A DNA stretch of 64,000 nt from Mesostigma viride (GCA_009746045.1 RPFO01000156.1:4600091-4664090); one strand, 5' to 3'; counted from the stretch's first letter, positions 22,594-34,570 are shown. The notes: generated from the letters alone by a model not told the origin. Translations and numbers: made by a program.

Positions 22594-23215
22594 CGCATGT
22601 TCAGCCCAGTTCAGGTTGTACGGTCAGTGTTGGGGGTCGGTGCATGGGTTCTCAATGGAATTCTCAATGGAATGCCGCAACAGCCCATTTTCATTGAGAA
22701 TGCAAGTCCTTTTCGCATGTTCAGCCCAGTTCAGGCTGTACGGTCAGTGTTGGGGGTCGGTGAATGGGTTCTCAATGGAATTCTCAATGGAATGCCGCAA
22801 CAGCCCATTTTCATTGAGAATGCAAGACCTTTTTGCATGTTCAGCCCAGTTCAGGCTGTACGGTCAGTGTTGGGGGTCGTTGAATGAGTTCTCAATGGAA
22901 TTCTCAATGGAATGCCGCAACAGCCCATTTTCATTGAGAATGCAAGTCCTTTTCGCATGTTCAGCCCAGTTCAGGCTGTACGGTCAGTGTTGGGGGTCGG
23001 TGAATGAGTTCTCAATGGAATTCTCAATGGAATGCCGCAACAGCCCATTTTCATTGAGAATGCAAGTCCTTTTCGCATGTTCAGCCCAATTCAGGCTGTA
23101 CGGTCAGTGTTGGGGGTCGGTGAATGAGTTCTGAATGGAATTCTCAATGGAATGCCGTTACAGCCCATTTTCATTGAGAATGCAAGACCTTTTCGTATGT
23201 TCTGGCTGTACGGTC
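22594..23215 (+). repeat. 120-bp coding-type minisatellite
   Basis: Five to six tandem 120-bp units containing TTCTCAATGGAATTCTCAAT. Because 120 is a multiple of three, two plus frames stay open through the array and give different 40-residue repeats: one with VLNGILNGMPQQPIFIENA, the other with FSMEFSMECRNSPFSLRM. Element 2 has one more unit (39828-40565). Confidence 0.85.
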
Positions 23216-23405
23216 AGTGTTGGGGGTCGGTGAATGAATTCTGCATGAATGGAACTTTCATACGCCGCGCTGAGTCGGTGGAAGATCGAGCCACAAAAGA
23301 GGCAGGAGAGGCATCATTGGGAGAGGCGTGCCAACCCCGAGCGAGACGATGGTGAATTCGATCAAATTGGCTGATTGCAATAATTTTGCGGAGCTAGAAT
23401 AATCG

Positions 23406-23690
23406 CTCGTGACGGCCTTTAGTAAGGAGCACGACATGGCCCATCTGCTATACTCCGATGGCGACGATGAAATAGTGGGATTTGATGAGGTGCAGGCTGC
23501 GCTTTGCGCATGCCCCGGTGTGCAGTTGCCAAATCTTCCACCTGCGAGCATTGCGCGAGGGAAGGCGGACATTACTGAGTGCATTCGCAAGCAGGTCGCC
23601 CAGCGTTCCACGGCAATGAAGCAAGCCAAGGCCACCCCGCGCCACAAGCGCCGGCCTCCCATCATTCCTGATTCAGACTCTGATGACTAG
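23406..23690 (+). pseudogene. C-terminal remnant of core gene (internal deletion copy)
   Basis: Encodes the last ~93 residues of the frame at 41722-42405 in element 2: a VTAFSKEHDMAHLLYSDGDD segment, a basic stretch and an acidic SDSDD end. Relative to element 2, about 1,360 bp immediately upstream (40764-42123) is missing, so the N-terminal part is gone. Confidence 0.7.
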
Positions 23691-23939
23691 CCTTGCCGCA
23701 TGTGGCTTTTAATTTTTCATGGCTGCCCTACCTTCTCGGTGCATGCTTTGCGGCTAGCAGCCTTGTGATCAACACATTCCGTGTCTTATGACCTTGGTTC
23801 ATAGGTTTATTACATGTCCTTACAATTGGTAGAACATATATCAAATGGGATAAAACCATATTTGGGTGAACAGGTTTCATGGCTCATGGCTCATCTATTT
23901 TTTTTCAATGGGATATGACGTAAAAGCTGGCAATGTGCA

Positions 23940-25862
23940 TTTTCTAAATGCTGCCTGCAAGAATCCAACTTGATATGAGTTCATTTGTTCACTATTCATA
24001 TTTGTTTCATGTAAGTTAACCGAGAAAATGACGAAAAACTGCAAATGTATGCTGTCACATGTCACCATTTGAGCTCAGAATGAGCCCAATTTTTGTGGGT
24101 GGTCTATTTTCATGGTCTAGATGCTGCCTGCAAGAATCCAGCCTGAAATGAGTTCATTTGTTCACTATTCATATTTGTTTCATGTAAGAAAAGGGGGAAA
24201 ATGACGAAAAACTGCACATGTATGCTGTCACATGTCACCATTTGAGCTCAAAATGAGCCCAATTTTCGTGGGTGGTCTATTTTCATGGTATAAATGCTGC
24301 CTGCAAGAATCCAGCCTGATATGAGTTCATTTGTTCACTATTCATATTTGTTTCATGTAAGAAAAGGGGGAAAATGACGAAAAACTGCACATGTATGCTG
24401 TCACATGTCACCATTTGAGCTCAGAATGAGCCCAATTTTCGTGGGTGGTCTATTTTCATGGTATAAATGCTGCCTGCAAGAATCCAGCCTGAAATGAGTT
24501 CATTTGTCCACTATTCATATTTGTTGCATGTAAGAAAAGGGGGAAAATGACGAAAAACTGCACATGTATGCTGATCACATGTATGCTGTCACATGTCACC
24601 ATTTGAGCTCAGAATGAGCCCAATTTTTGTGGGTGGTCTATTTTCATGGTCTACATGCTGCCTGCAAGAATCCAGCCTGATATGAGTTCATTTGTCCACT
24701 ATTCATATTTGTTTCATGTAAGAAAAGGGGGAAAATGACGAAAAACTGCACATGTATGCGGTCAAATGTCACCATTTGAGCTCAGAATGAGCCCAATTTT
24801 TGTGGGTGGTCTATTTTCATGGTCTAGATGCTGCCTGCAAGAACCCAGCCTGATATGAGTTCATTTGTTCACTGTTCATATTTGTTTCATGTAAGAAAAG
24901 GGGGAAAATGACGAAAAACTGCACATGTATGCTGTCACATGTCACCATTTGAGCTCAGAATGAGCCCAATTTTTGTGGGTGGTCTATTTTCATGGTCTAG
25001 ATGCTGCCTGCAAGAATCCAGCCTGATATGAGTTCATTTGTTCACTATTCATATTTGTTTCATGTAAGAAAAGGGGGAAAATGACGAAAAACTGCACATG
25101 TATGCGGTCAAATGTCACCATTTGAGCTCAGAATGAGCCCAATTTTTGAGGGAGGTCTATTTTCATGGTCTAGATGCTGCCTGCAAGAACCCAGCCTGAT
25201 ATGAGTTCATTTGTTCACTGTTCATATTTGTTTCATGTAAGAAAAGGGGGAAAATGACGAAAAACTGCACATGTATGCTGTCACATGTCACCATTTGAGC
25301 TCAGAATGAGCCCAATTTTTGTGGGTGGTCTATTTTCATGGTCTAGATGCTGCCTGCAAGAATCCAGCCTGATATGAGTTCATTTGTTCACTATTCATAT
25401 TTGTTGCATGTAAGAAAAGGGGGAAAATGACGAAAAACTGCACATGTATGCGGTCACATGTCACCATTTGAGCTCAGAATGAGCCCAATTTTTGTGGGTG
25501 GTCTATTTTCATGGTATAGATGCTGCCTGCAAGAACCCAGCCTGATACGAGTTCATTTGTTCACTGTTCATATTTGTTTCATGTAAGAAAAGGGGGGAAA
25601 TGACGAAAAACTGCACATGTATGCTGTCACATGTCACCATTTGAGCTCAGAATGAGCCCAATTTTTGTGGGTGGTCTATTTTCATGGTATAAATGCTGCC
25701 TGCAAGAATCCAGCCTGATATGAGTTCATTTGTTCACTATTCATATTTGTTTCATGTAAGAAAAGGGGGAAAATGACGAAAAACTGCACATGTATGCTGT
25801 CACATGTCACCATTTGAGCTCAGAATGAGCCCAATTTTTGTGGGTGGTCTATTTTCATGGTC
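23940..25862 (-). repeat. 173-bp satellite array, element 1 right arm
   Basis: Eleven units, inverted relative to the left arm. The fourth carries a ~15-bp duplication of the CACATGTATGCT segment. Pairs of neighbouring units share private variants (GGTCAAATG; GAACCCAGCC), a sign of recent duplication of two-unit blocks. Confidence 0.92.
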
Positions 25863-26361
25863 TGAAGGCTGGATGACCCCTGCTTTATTGACAAATATAA
25901 GGATTTAATCACATGTGGAAAAATTGAGTAAAATTTATGAAATTGAGCAAACACTTATGAATCCCCTCAAGGCTGTGCAGCAGTACCCTCTGCTCCGTGG
26001 GCTCATGGGCCCCATTGATTAATTAATTGCATGGAAACATAACTCCGTTGGGAGTATCTGTAGCACATATCCCTGAGTGAGAATGATGCCCATGCAAGCA
26101 CGCCGAGCTATGGATGCCGAGAATGCTCATAACTTTTGATTCCGGGCATGAAATTTGGTCGGGTAAATTGCTACAGACTCGCTTTTTGATGACGAACACG
26201 CTGATCTAATTTTTGGCAGCCATCGCCAAGGATTTCGAAAGTTATCGCCGGCGGCCTGCCCAGCAGATATCGCTATTTTTCTGCACGATTATGGCGGCAC
26301 CACGCACGTGAGCCGTGCGCCTGCGCCCCCTGCCATCGTCTAGGTGCTATTAAACGTAGCC

Positions 26362-27537
26362 ATGGAGGCCCCCGCATCGTCTTCAGCTCTTGCTGCCGAG
26401 TCTCTCGAGGACAAACTTGCTGCAAACAAAATCGCCACCGACATTGCCGCGGCCAAGAAAGCCGCTAACAAGCGCACCAAGACTTCGGCAGCGACTTCGG
26501 AAGCAACGCCGATAGCGGTTGAAACCTCCTTGCCGGACTCCATTTCTTCCTCATTCTACATGCCAGACGCACGTTTGAGCCTGGACGACATCGCTGCCTT
26601 CCTTGGCTTCAGCGACGCCGAGGTGCGACGCGTGCTGCAGCTCCGCTACGAACACAACGCCCCGATTCGCCACCCTCGCACCGGCCAGGTTATGGACGCT
26701 CCTTCGGATACCATTGATGCTTTGGAGCCCAAGGATTGCCGTCTTGCATGTCTTATTTCGTGCTGCTCTGAACTTGTCGAGCTGCCGGCGACACCCATCG
26801 CCAGGCCAGCCCCCGCGCCCGACACTACCGTGCCGCTGCAGGACCTCGCACAGTCTTTTACGACCGTGCAGGGCGACATTAAGGTCCTGAAGGAGACGAT
26901 GCTGGAGCTGAAGAAAGCCATGGCAGCCCCTGCCAAAACTACCACGTTTGCCGATGTCACCGGCAAGCAATTGACCACCATCGTTCAACAGGCGGCCAAG
27001 TCTGCAGCTACCGCTGCGGTCACCCAGAATGAAGTGCAGCAACGCCAACGCAATATGGTAATCAAAGGCTTCCAGAAAGGCGCGGCAGCACAGGAGACAG
27101 CACACTCACTTGCCGAGGAGCTGCGCGGCCCAGCGTTTCTGGGGAAGCTGCAGCTCCAGAACCGTGTTGCCATTGAACGTGCCATTCGGCTGCCAGGCCC
27201 TCTGGGCCTGGTCGTCGTCACCATGGCCTCCATGCACGACAAACGCCTCGTGCTGGGAGCACGTCGTCTGCTCCAACGCGGTGACTTCAGCCTCGACGAG
27301 GACTACACGACGGCTCAACTGAAGGCGAGGAGCGCGGTGTGGAACAGCACCATCGTCCAGGAGACCAAGAAGCAAGAGACCAAGGGTAAGCGCATTAAGT
27401 TGCGTCTGCTTCAGGATGGCTCCTTTGCAGCATTCTTTGATGGGCACAGGATTACAGGTGTTCCGATTAACACCCCCGGAGCGGAGTCTCGTCAGGCGTC
27501 TAGCCAGAAGGGTGCTGCCTCTGTTGGTAGACAGTAG
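26362..27537 (+). CDS. LINE ORF1 protein (RNA-binding, gag-like)
   Basis: An intact 391-residue frame from the first ATG (MEAPASSS); a GTG six codons upstream is less likely to be the start. The N-terminus is Ala/Lys-rich; a DDIAAFLGFSDAEVRRVLQL helix follows; a coiled-coil-like segment with LKETMLELKKAM lies near residue 195. Then comes an RRM-like domain (RQRNMVIKGF, later LGLVVVTMASMHDKRLVLGA) and a C-terminal domain with LDEDYTTAQLKARSAVW and FFDGHRI. This order (coiled coil, RRM, CTD) is that of L1-type ORF1 proteins, which coat the element RNA. The assignment rests on motif order, without a search. Confidence 0.72.
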   Translation: MEAPASSSALAAESLEDKLAANKIATDIAAAKKAANKRTKTSAATSEATPIAVETSLPDSISSSFYMPDARLSLDDIAAFLGFSDAEVRRVLQLRYEHNAPIRHPRTGQVMDAPSDTIDALEPKDCRLACLISCCSELVELPATPIARPAPAPDTTVPLQDLAQSFTTVQGDIKVLKETMLELKKAMAAPAKTTTFADVTGKQLTTIVQQAAKSAATAAVTQNEVQQRQRNMVIKGFQKGAAAQETAHSLAEELRGPAFLGKLQLQNRVAIERAIRLPGPLGLVVVTMASMHDKRLVLGARRLLQRGDFSLDEDYTTAQLKARSAVWNSTIVQETKKQETKGKRIKLRLLQDGSFAAFFDGHRITGVPINTPGAESRQASSQKGAASVGRQ

Positions 27538-27611
27538 GTAGACAACCTTCCTCGTCGGCTCGCGGCTAACAGGCTTCGGGGACAGCCTCTAAATAGTCCC
27601 GTTCCACTACC

Positions 27612-30600
27612 ATGCATCGACCTAACAGTCGACTGAGACACATGGTGGTGCCGGTATCTCGGGCCAGAACGACAGCTCTCAGCAGCAAGATTAGCAACAC
27701 CCAACGCATGCTAGATTTCCTACGCCTCTGCGTTGCGCAAGCATCCCCGAATACCCAGAGCAGGCGGCAGGCTCGCATCCTACGCCTGCAGGACAAAATA
27801 AATGCGATGAAAAGCACTATTTCCACCGCTTCCCTTCCCCCCTCCGTTCCACCCCCACCTCCATTCCCCGCCGCACCCACCCCCATCACCCATCGTCGTT
27901 CTCCCCTGGTGGGCCAGCAGGCATCCTTGGCCCTTGCCACTTTTAACACCCGCACATTGCTAGATGACGACCATAGCTGCCGGATCGAGGAGCTAGTCGC
28001 ATTTTGCATTGAGCATCGTGTATCTATATTAGGCGTCCAGGAACACCGCCGCACGGTGCCACTTGGCCTGGTGAGCACTGCTCGCTTGGCGGGTGGCTGG
28101 CGGTTTTACTTCGCTGGCAGCGGTACGTCTGGCCAAGGTGGTGTTGGTCTTTTGTGTTCGCCGCTGGCAGTTGCTAGCCTCAGCACGCTTAAGTTTCTAA
28201 CCCCACGCCTTATGGTAGCACATTTCACCTCTGTCGAGGGGCGGTCTAAACACCACCTCACGGTGGGGGTGGGCTACGCACCCCACAGTGGTCTACCTGA
28301 TTCGGCCCGTGAGGAGTTCTTCGAATCTTTGCATGACCTTGAGAGGGTCACTCCGGCCCGCCACTTTTTGGTTATGCTGCTCGACGCCAATGCCACGCTC
28401 CCCGTGGGCACTGCTGGCAGTCGCTTTGCGCCTGCTGACACGGAAGCTAACGCCAATACTCCCCTTTTCTCTGCCTTTTTGCGGGATAGCGGGATGGTTG
28501 CTGTCAACTGTCAATTCCAACGTCCCTCACAGGACTTGGTCACTTTTCGTGGCCCTAACGGCCGTCAGGCCTGTCTGGACTATGTGGTGGTACGGCAGCC
28601 CAGGTGTACCTCGGTTCTGGACGCCCGAGTGTTTGACACGCCCACGGTGTGCTCTGACCACCGGTTGGTGCGCGCGACCCTTCGGCTCCGGTTCCACGTC
28701 CCCACGCGCCGCGCCCAGTGGTCCGCCCTGACTGGTCTGCTCTACGTCCGGTCAAGGGAGATCCTGAGGACTGGACGGACGCCGAGCACGAGCGGAACTG
28801 GTGCCGACGGAAGTACCTGTCGGCACTGGACGCCCGGGCGGACGTCGACAAGCTGGACAATGGTGCCCCCAACGCAGCCATTTTTGCGGGCTTTGCGGCC
28901 CGTGCCCCGTTGCTGGCGGCCCGGCACCTGCCGGTCATGCCCCGCCGCCGCCCCGGCCCGCTCTACCGCCAGGACCCCAAGGTCTTGGCCGCCCGGCACC
29001 GCCTCAAGCGTAACCGGGACCCGCTGCAGAAACCATCGCTCAAGGCCGCCCTTGTGGAGGCCTACGCGCACGCTCAGGACGCGGAGGCGGCCCAGTGCAT
29101 CGCGGATGCCAAGGCCTGCCAGGCCGCAACCAGGGCAAGGACATGTGGTACCACCTCGACCGGCTCGGCGGCCGGCGGCAGCGCACCCCGGTGGAGCATA
29201 CGGGGGACGGCACGGCGCCGGTAAGCCTTGACCGCTGGTTGGCCCACAATGTTTCCTTGACCGGTGGGGCTCGCGCCCCCCCCCGCCGCTGCACCCCGAG
29301 ACGGCCGCCCGCCTCGGGGTCGCCGGACCCCCGCCGCCACCGGCGCCCCCCTCCTCGGCCGCGGACTACCAAGTCCCCGCCTTGCAGGAGGGCCGCCTTG
29401 CCACTGACGACGTTGTCCCCCCTTCACTTTGGAGGAATTGGACGGCGCCCTTGCTCGCCTGCGGTACGATGCAGCGGTCGGTGCCGACCACCTTTCTGCT
29501 GAGCTGCTGAAGACCCCTGATCTGGCGGTTAGGGATCTTCTGCTGGCGTTCTGCAACCGTGTCCTGCTCTCTGACGAGCCTCCGCCTGCTGAGTGGCAGA
29601 CGGCCATCCGCGTCATGCTGTACAAGAAGGGCTCTGCTGCTGACCCCGGCAACTACCGGGGTGTCTGCCTCCAGAGCGCCGCGCTGAAGGTCTTCATGCG
29701 CATGATGCTGCACAGGCTCCGCGCCGCGCTGGACCCACACCTGGGTGAGTCTCAGATGGGTTTCCGTAGTGGTCGTAACACTGTCATGGCTGTGTTTGTC
29801 GCGCGCCGGTTGATGGAGGAGGTGCGTCGACTTCCCCCTGACAGTTTGCCGCTGGTCTTCATTTTTGTTGACTATATCAAGGCCTTTGACACGGTTCTCT
29901 GGGAGGCTCTTTGGGCCATCCTAGCTCTGGATCGGGTACCACCTGCGTTTATTGCTGCCATTCGCCGACTGTATGAGGGCTCACAGGCAGTAGTGCGGAC
30001 TGCGGAGGGCACCACTCCACCATTCCCCCTTCACCACGGGGTGTGGCAAGGTTGTGTCCTGTCCCCATACCTGTTCATTATTGTCGTGGATCACGTCATG
30101 CGCCGGGCACGTGCGCGCTTTACTGCTCTTAAGGGGTTCGAGCCAGGCTTGGACATCCTTAACGTGAAAGAGCACGGCGGGGTTAGACCGGGGTACCGCC
30201 TTGCCGACCTGATTTATGCGGATGATACCACCCTCATCGAGAGCCCCGAGCACATTCAGACCTGGCTGGACTGCCTGGGCCTGGAGGCGCGGGCGGTGGG
30301 GTTGGAGATTAGTGTCAAGACTGAGGCGATGGTGATAGGGGCCTCCAGTAAACCACCGCTGCCGCGCCTGCTCGACGGGACGGAGGTCCCGTTCCGCGAC
30401 CGCTTCAAGCTGTTGGGGAGCTGGCTTCCTGACACCGACGACGATGTGGACACCCGCATCGCCCTCGCCTGGGCCAAGCTCCGTTCGCTCACACCTTACT
30501 GGCGCTCGAAGGGCCTGGACGGGCACCGCAAACGCATGCTCTTCAAGGTCCTCGTCCTCACGGTGCTCACGTATGGCGCCGAGGCGTGGACCCTCCCACC

Positions 30601-31078
30601 CAAACTGGCAGCTCGGCTCGACGGCACAGTTTACAGGATGCTCCGGCAGGTCCTTAACGTAGGTTTTTCCGAGCGTCCGTCATCAGAGTCTTTGTATCAT
30701 GGCATGCCTCGTGTTTCGGACGAGATTAGGCAGCGTAGGATAGCATTTGTAGGACACCTTGCCCGCACTAGCCAGGTCGACACCACCCTTGGTCTGGCCG
30801 GCCCCCAGCGGCTTGGCCAGCCAGGGCGGCATATTCTGACCTGGCCTGGCCCCGCGGACATTCCCAAAAGGGTAGGGAAACCTGTCACCAACTACGTTCA
30901 GATGTTGCTGGACGACCTAGTGGTCCCAGCCCAGTTTGAGCACCGCATACACTCTCTCTCCCGTCTTTGGACTGTCATGCAGGACAAGACGCGGTGGAAG
31001 AAGATTGTCAAGGCGCACACGCCCGACCCTGTGGGCAAGCCACCTCCCCCCAAGCGGAGGAGGCGTTTTGATGAGTAG
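27612..31078 (+). pseudogene. LINE ORF2: APE endonuclease and reverse transcriptase, frameshifted
   Basis: The endonuclease keeps its core motifs: ATFNTRTL, GVQEHR, MLLDANAT, the T-F-RG..CLDYVV segment and SDHRLV. The RT keeps GFRSGRNT, FVDYIKAFDTVLW, GVWQGCVLSPYLF, catalytic LIYADDTTLI (YADD at 30215-30226) and the LTYGAEAWTL thumb. Breaks: a frame change near 28735, and single-base losses relative to copy B near 29127, in a C homopolymer at 29275-29284, and near 29415. The RT frame 29429-31078 is open to the stop. All three compared breaks are one-base deletions, two of them in or next to C runs, so assembly error is possible. Confidence 0.85.
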
Positions 31079-31266
31079 TGTAGTTAGGATTTTCTAGATA
31101 GCCTAGCGTTAGTATAGTTCGACCACGCGGCTTCCTCCACCCCATCCATCATGGAATATGTGCTACATGACCTCCCCACGGAGGCATGTTATAATTTAAT
31201 TTAATTTTTTTTTAATATCCCTGAGAAGGGGCATATGGCCTGTAATACATTCTGGGCTACTTCCTG

Positions 31267-32610
31267 CCCATAGTCCGGGAATGGGTTTTTGGCATTTTTA
31301 GACCCCTGAAAATGGAAAAAATCATAACTCATAGGCCACAACTCCAAATACCCCCAACCAAGGTGCTAGGAGTATCTACACTTCAAGGGCTTTCAGAAAA
31401 TGCAATAATATCCCGAGTCCATTCAGTGCTTTGCAAGATATTTACTGCCAAAGTTGGACAAAAGACGATCATTTTCAGGCAAGGGAAATCCCCTTAGTAG
31501 TTTACCCCTGCAGGGAGGGTTCTAAAAAATTATTCTGGGGTTGGACAATGTCAATAGATAGTGCCACCATGCTTTCCTTGGGTCAGACCGCACGGATAGC
31601 CCATCTGACCTATATAATGCGCTCACTTACGTGTGTGGGTTACGCGCGCGTAAGCAGCCATCCATGAAATGCCACACAGTTATGCATTGTATACAGCCAC
31701 ATAGGACTGTCAAAAGTGCTGGGAAACAAAGAAGTGCTAAACCAGCACTAACGGAATGGCATCCTCCATAGAAACACCACAAACTGAGCAGATTTGGGGC
31801 TAATAGCACTCATACAGCAGGCATGGAAACCTGCTGCAAGAGGCACTGATACACTCGTGTAAAATGGATGTATAAACGACAGATTCCCGTGCAAACGACA
31901 TGCAAACACGTTGCCGTACCTGGCTTGATCACGACCTTTCCGGGTTCTGCTGGCCGGGACCCTCATATCTCACACTGGCTAATGCTTTCCAGGCATAGGC
32001 CGCCATAGCCGCATAATGCATGCATCCGACATGATTACCAGGTTGATGTTCTGTGCAAAGATGACCTATAAACGCATCCGAATTCACAGGGACGCTGCTG
32101 CGGATGTCCCGTACCAAACCTGGGTGCTCGGGCTGGCGCAGACTGCCGGGCCATAAGAAGAAAATCGAAATATGGCATGCCATTACTCATCTGGTACTGA
32201 CGACCAAGAAAGCAGTAATGTCCTACCTGTATTTTACCAATGCTATACATCTGGCCACCCCTGACCTACGAAAATCACGCATCATCATTCTGAGCAACAT
32301 TCTGAACCATTACAAGCCGCGAGACGCAAAATTTCCTTGATAACGGCACGCTAGCAGCCATATCTCGTTACGCGCGCGCGCGAGTGAAAATTTCCCGCCA
32401 AAGTCACGTGATACTGTCTCAATACACGTTGTATTTACCAGGCTATGGCGAATATTACCCCCAAACCTATGCATCACCTTCGTCCCTAAGTGTTCCCAGA
32501 CCCACCGGACCACTGACATCCGTCACGGGTGGCGCGGCGCTCCTGGAATTAAGCGCCGCGCCACCGGGGGTCAAACAGGGCGATATATCGCCCTGTTTCC
32601 GGACTATGGG
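31267..32610. mobile_element. Terminal-inverted-repeat element rich in hairpins
   Basis: Begins CCCATAGTCCGG and ends CCGGACTATGGG (12-bp perfect inverted ends), 1,344 bp, inserted in the 3' region of the ORF1-only element. Near its right end lie a 14-bp-arm hairpin (32528-32541 / 32552-32565, arms GGTGGCGCGGCGCT) and a 26-bp perfect palindrome (32573-32598, half-site AAACAGGGCGATA). No frame resembles a transposase and no clear TSD was found, so the superfamily is unknown. Confidence 0.55.
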
Positions 32611-32979
32611 TTAAGGGTGGGAATGTAAGCTAGTACCCTTGCTCTATAGGTGCACCAGCCTGGGCACCTGCACCCTCATGATCTATCACGCTATGCCCAG
32701 CTAAGGGGGAGCTATGATGTCATGTGGGGGAAGATCATCATGGCTATACATTAAGAGCTAGGGCATGGCTTCTCAACAGAGAGCAGCTCTCTGCCTAGGC
32801 ATAGCATGGCTAAATTCATGCAAAATCCATGGGGGTCCCATTAGAGGCATGGCTTGGCTAAATTCTGAAGGCATCATCCATGGGGGCCATTATGGGCGCA
32901 CATGCGCGTGGGCCACGTGCTAGGCTAAGCCTGACTAATGTACACTATACTCATATATATTCCCTATAGTCTGAGGTGG

Positions 32980-34371
32980 CAGGAGGGGGCTGCCAGGGCT
33001 TGTGGTCAACGTGGATGACCGCCCCCCTCCAGTATACCGGCTTCCCCATTGCGCTCTGCCGGAGCTGAAGGTAGGTTGGCCATAGCTCGCGTCGCCGCTG
33101 TTGCTGGGCCAGGGTCAAGTCGTCGTCCAGCGTGAAGCGAGTCTCCGAGAGCTCACTTGCGGCATCAGTTGAAGGAACGCCAGCTTGTCCGCCATGTACT
33201 TAAAGGTGAGGAGCACGGGTGCCGGGCCAGCCTTCCCCCGCGCGCGGGGGAGGCGGACAGCCGACATCCGCAGCTCACTGGTCAGTGAGTAGCATGGGGG
33301 CAAAAATGTCGCTCTTAAATGCGCCCTCTAGAAGACTCGTGGAGGTCTCACCTGCCGGCTGGTCGAAGTGCTTGACGATGACATTGCAAGCGCAGCCACA
33401 TGTGGCTGCGCTTGGCGGTGTCGGCTTCCTCGCGAAGGTCGAGGGCTTGTTGCTTGAGTTGTGCCGTGATGCAAGGTGGAGGTGGCGGAGGTGGTGTGAT
33501 GCTTAAGCAAGTCCGCCCAGGTGGAGGGAGGCATCGCCGGCCGGGCCAGCATGGGTGCCGGCTGGGCGGCGATGTCCTTCACCGCCTGGGCGGTGAGGCC
33601 GGCGGTGCCCATGCAAGCACTCAAGGGCGGTGGCGGTGGCTTGAAGGCGTTGGTCGAGGTCGAGGAGCTGGGGCTTTGATGTCGGCAGTGGAGGCGGAAA
33701 TGGCAGTGGAGGTGGACTCAGGCGGCGGTGGTGGAAATGTGAGGAAGTTCAGTAGCCAGCGTGCCACCCCTTGCTGCTACGTCGGCAGCAAGGGGGGTCA
33801 CGTGCTGCTGAAAGGCTTCCGTAAGGATGGAGCGAAGTGTGGGGACGGAGATGGATGGAGCCCAGATCTCGCCGTCAGAGCGCTGGAGAAGGGAGTCGAG
33901 GATGGTGTGCTGGAGTTCAATGGGGGCGGGGGCACCCGAACAGCATGCTGATGTTGTTCCATGCAGCGGCGGCCGTCCGGGAGGAGGAGGCGATTGTTGT
34001 CGTGGAGATGGAGGCACAGGTCGTAAAGCGAGGCGTAGTCCCCGAAGAGGATGTCATGGATAGCATCGCTCGGAGACATGCTGGTCCAGTCGTGATCATC
34101 GACCTGGAAAGGTTGGGCCGGGCCGAAAGCGCGGTTCTGAGGGGCGTGAAGACCCTCCTGTTTTGTCGGCTGAGCGGGTGCGTTTCGGGTCAGGCGATGC
34201 CGATGGCGAGGCATTGAGCCCGGGAGGCTGCTGGGCGACCACCAGTGCACGACTAGTGTCACCGCTGCCTGCCGGACCTGAGGGCGAAGCTGCAGCCTGA
34301 GCTGCAGACGGGTTTTCATGGCCGAGCACATCCGCCAAACTGCGTTGCGTCAAGGGGCGTTTGCTCGTCAT
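32980..34371 (-). pseudogene. Alpha ORF1 protein, decayed
   Basis: Starts MTSKRPLTQRSLADVL, matching the start of the 5773 ORF1, and ends in the KPVYWRGA-like segment near 33010. Between, recognisable pieces (STWADLLKHH, VIVKHFDQP) lie in different frames, so at least three frameshifts separate them. Confidence 0.65.
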
Positions 34372-34570
34372 ATATTGCGTAATAGATTCGGAAAATTATA
34401 TCAGCATGTGCGTCTTAGAAAGACGAAGCGAGAGTGATATTCACGGCTAAATTCGGTGCTCAAACGTGAAAGTTATGAGCTCCGCCGTCAGCCATGGCTA
34501 CCTCGTGGCTCGTGGCTCGTCATCAGGGTTAATGCTCCGTCCATGGTGGGGTGCCTGGGATGGGCCCCAT

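Larger units (their letters stand above)
18211..25967. mobile_element. Giant satellite-flanked DNA element, copy 1
   Basis: Ends are AGGGGATTCAT and its complement. The flanking 5-mers are GAAGG (18206-18210) and CAAGG (25968-25972), one mismatch apart; removing the element restores the host copia frame. Inside the ends are about 9-10 plus-oriented units of a 173-bp satellite, then a core (20964-23940), then 11 minus-oriented units. The left end is type X (CAAGTCTTCAAATGAG follows the common terminus) and the right end is type Y (CCACATGTGATTAAATCC). A 1,090-bp palindromic element is inserted in the first left unit. No transposase was recognised; superfamily unknown. Confidence 0.8.
26078..31214 (+). 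mobile_element. Full-length LINE retrotransposon, copy A
   Basis: A 5,137-bp APE-type non-LTR retrotransposon with an 11-bp TSD ATATCCCTGAG (26067-26077 and 31215-31225). Order: 5' UTR to 26361, ORF1 26362-27537, 74-bp spacer, ORF2 27612-31078 (endonuclease then RT), 3' UTR with a CCTCC/GGAGG hairpin flanked by CATG, and a TTTAATTTTTTTTTAA tail. The 5' UTR shares a block (CTCATAACTTT..ACACGCTGATNTAATTTT) with the ORF1-only elements. It is full length, but ORF2 has frameshifts. Confidence 0.85.
26016..34559 (-). mobile_element. ORF1-only element (alpha) carrying nested insertions
   Basis: Flanked by the 11-bp TSD ATGGGCCCCAT at 26005-26015 and 34560-34570, inside the copia relic. Without its two insertions it is about 2.05 kb, close to the 5600-7724 member, with the same order on the minus strand: 5' UTR (34559-34372), ORF1 (34371-32980), 3' region (32940-32611, 31266-31226, 26077-26030) and ATTAATT tail at 26016. 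It was later hit by LINE copy A and by a 1.3-kb terminal-inverted-repeat element. Confidence 0.78.

Noticed and set aside
19432..25862. Regularly spaced repeats that might be taken for a CRISPR array
   Set aside because: Units are 173 bp, repeat and 'spacer' alike, tandem and homogenised, in a eukaryotic genome; there are no cas genes.
18211..25967. Element 1/2 as Polinton/Maverick elements because termini start with AG
   Set aside because: TSD is 5 bp rather than 6, size is 8 kb rather than 15-20 kb, and no polymerase B, integrase or capsid frame is visible.
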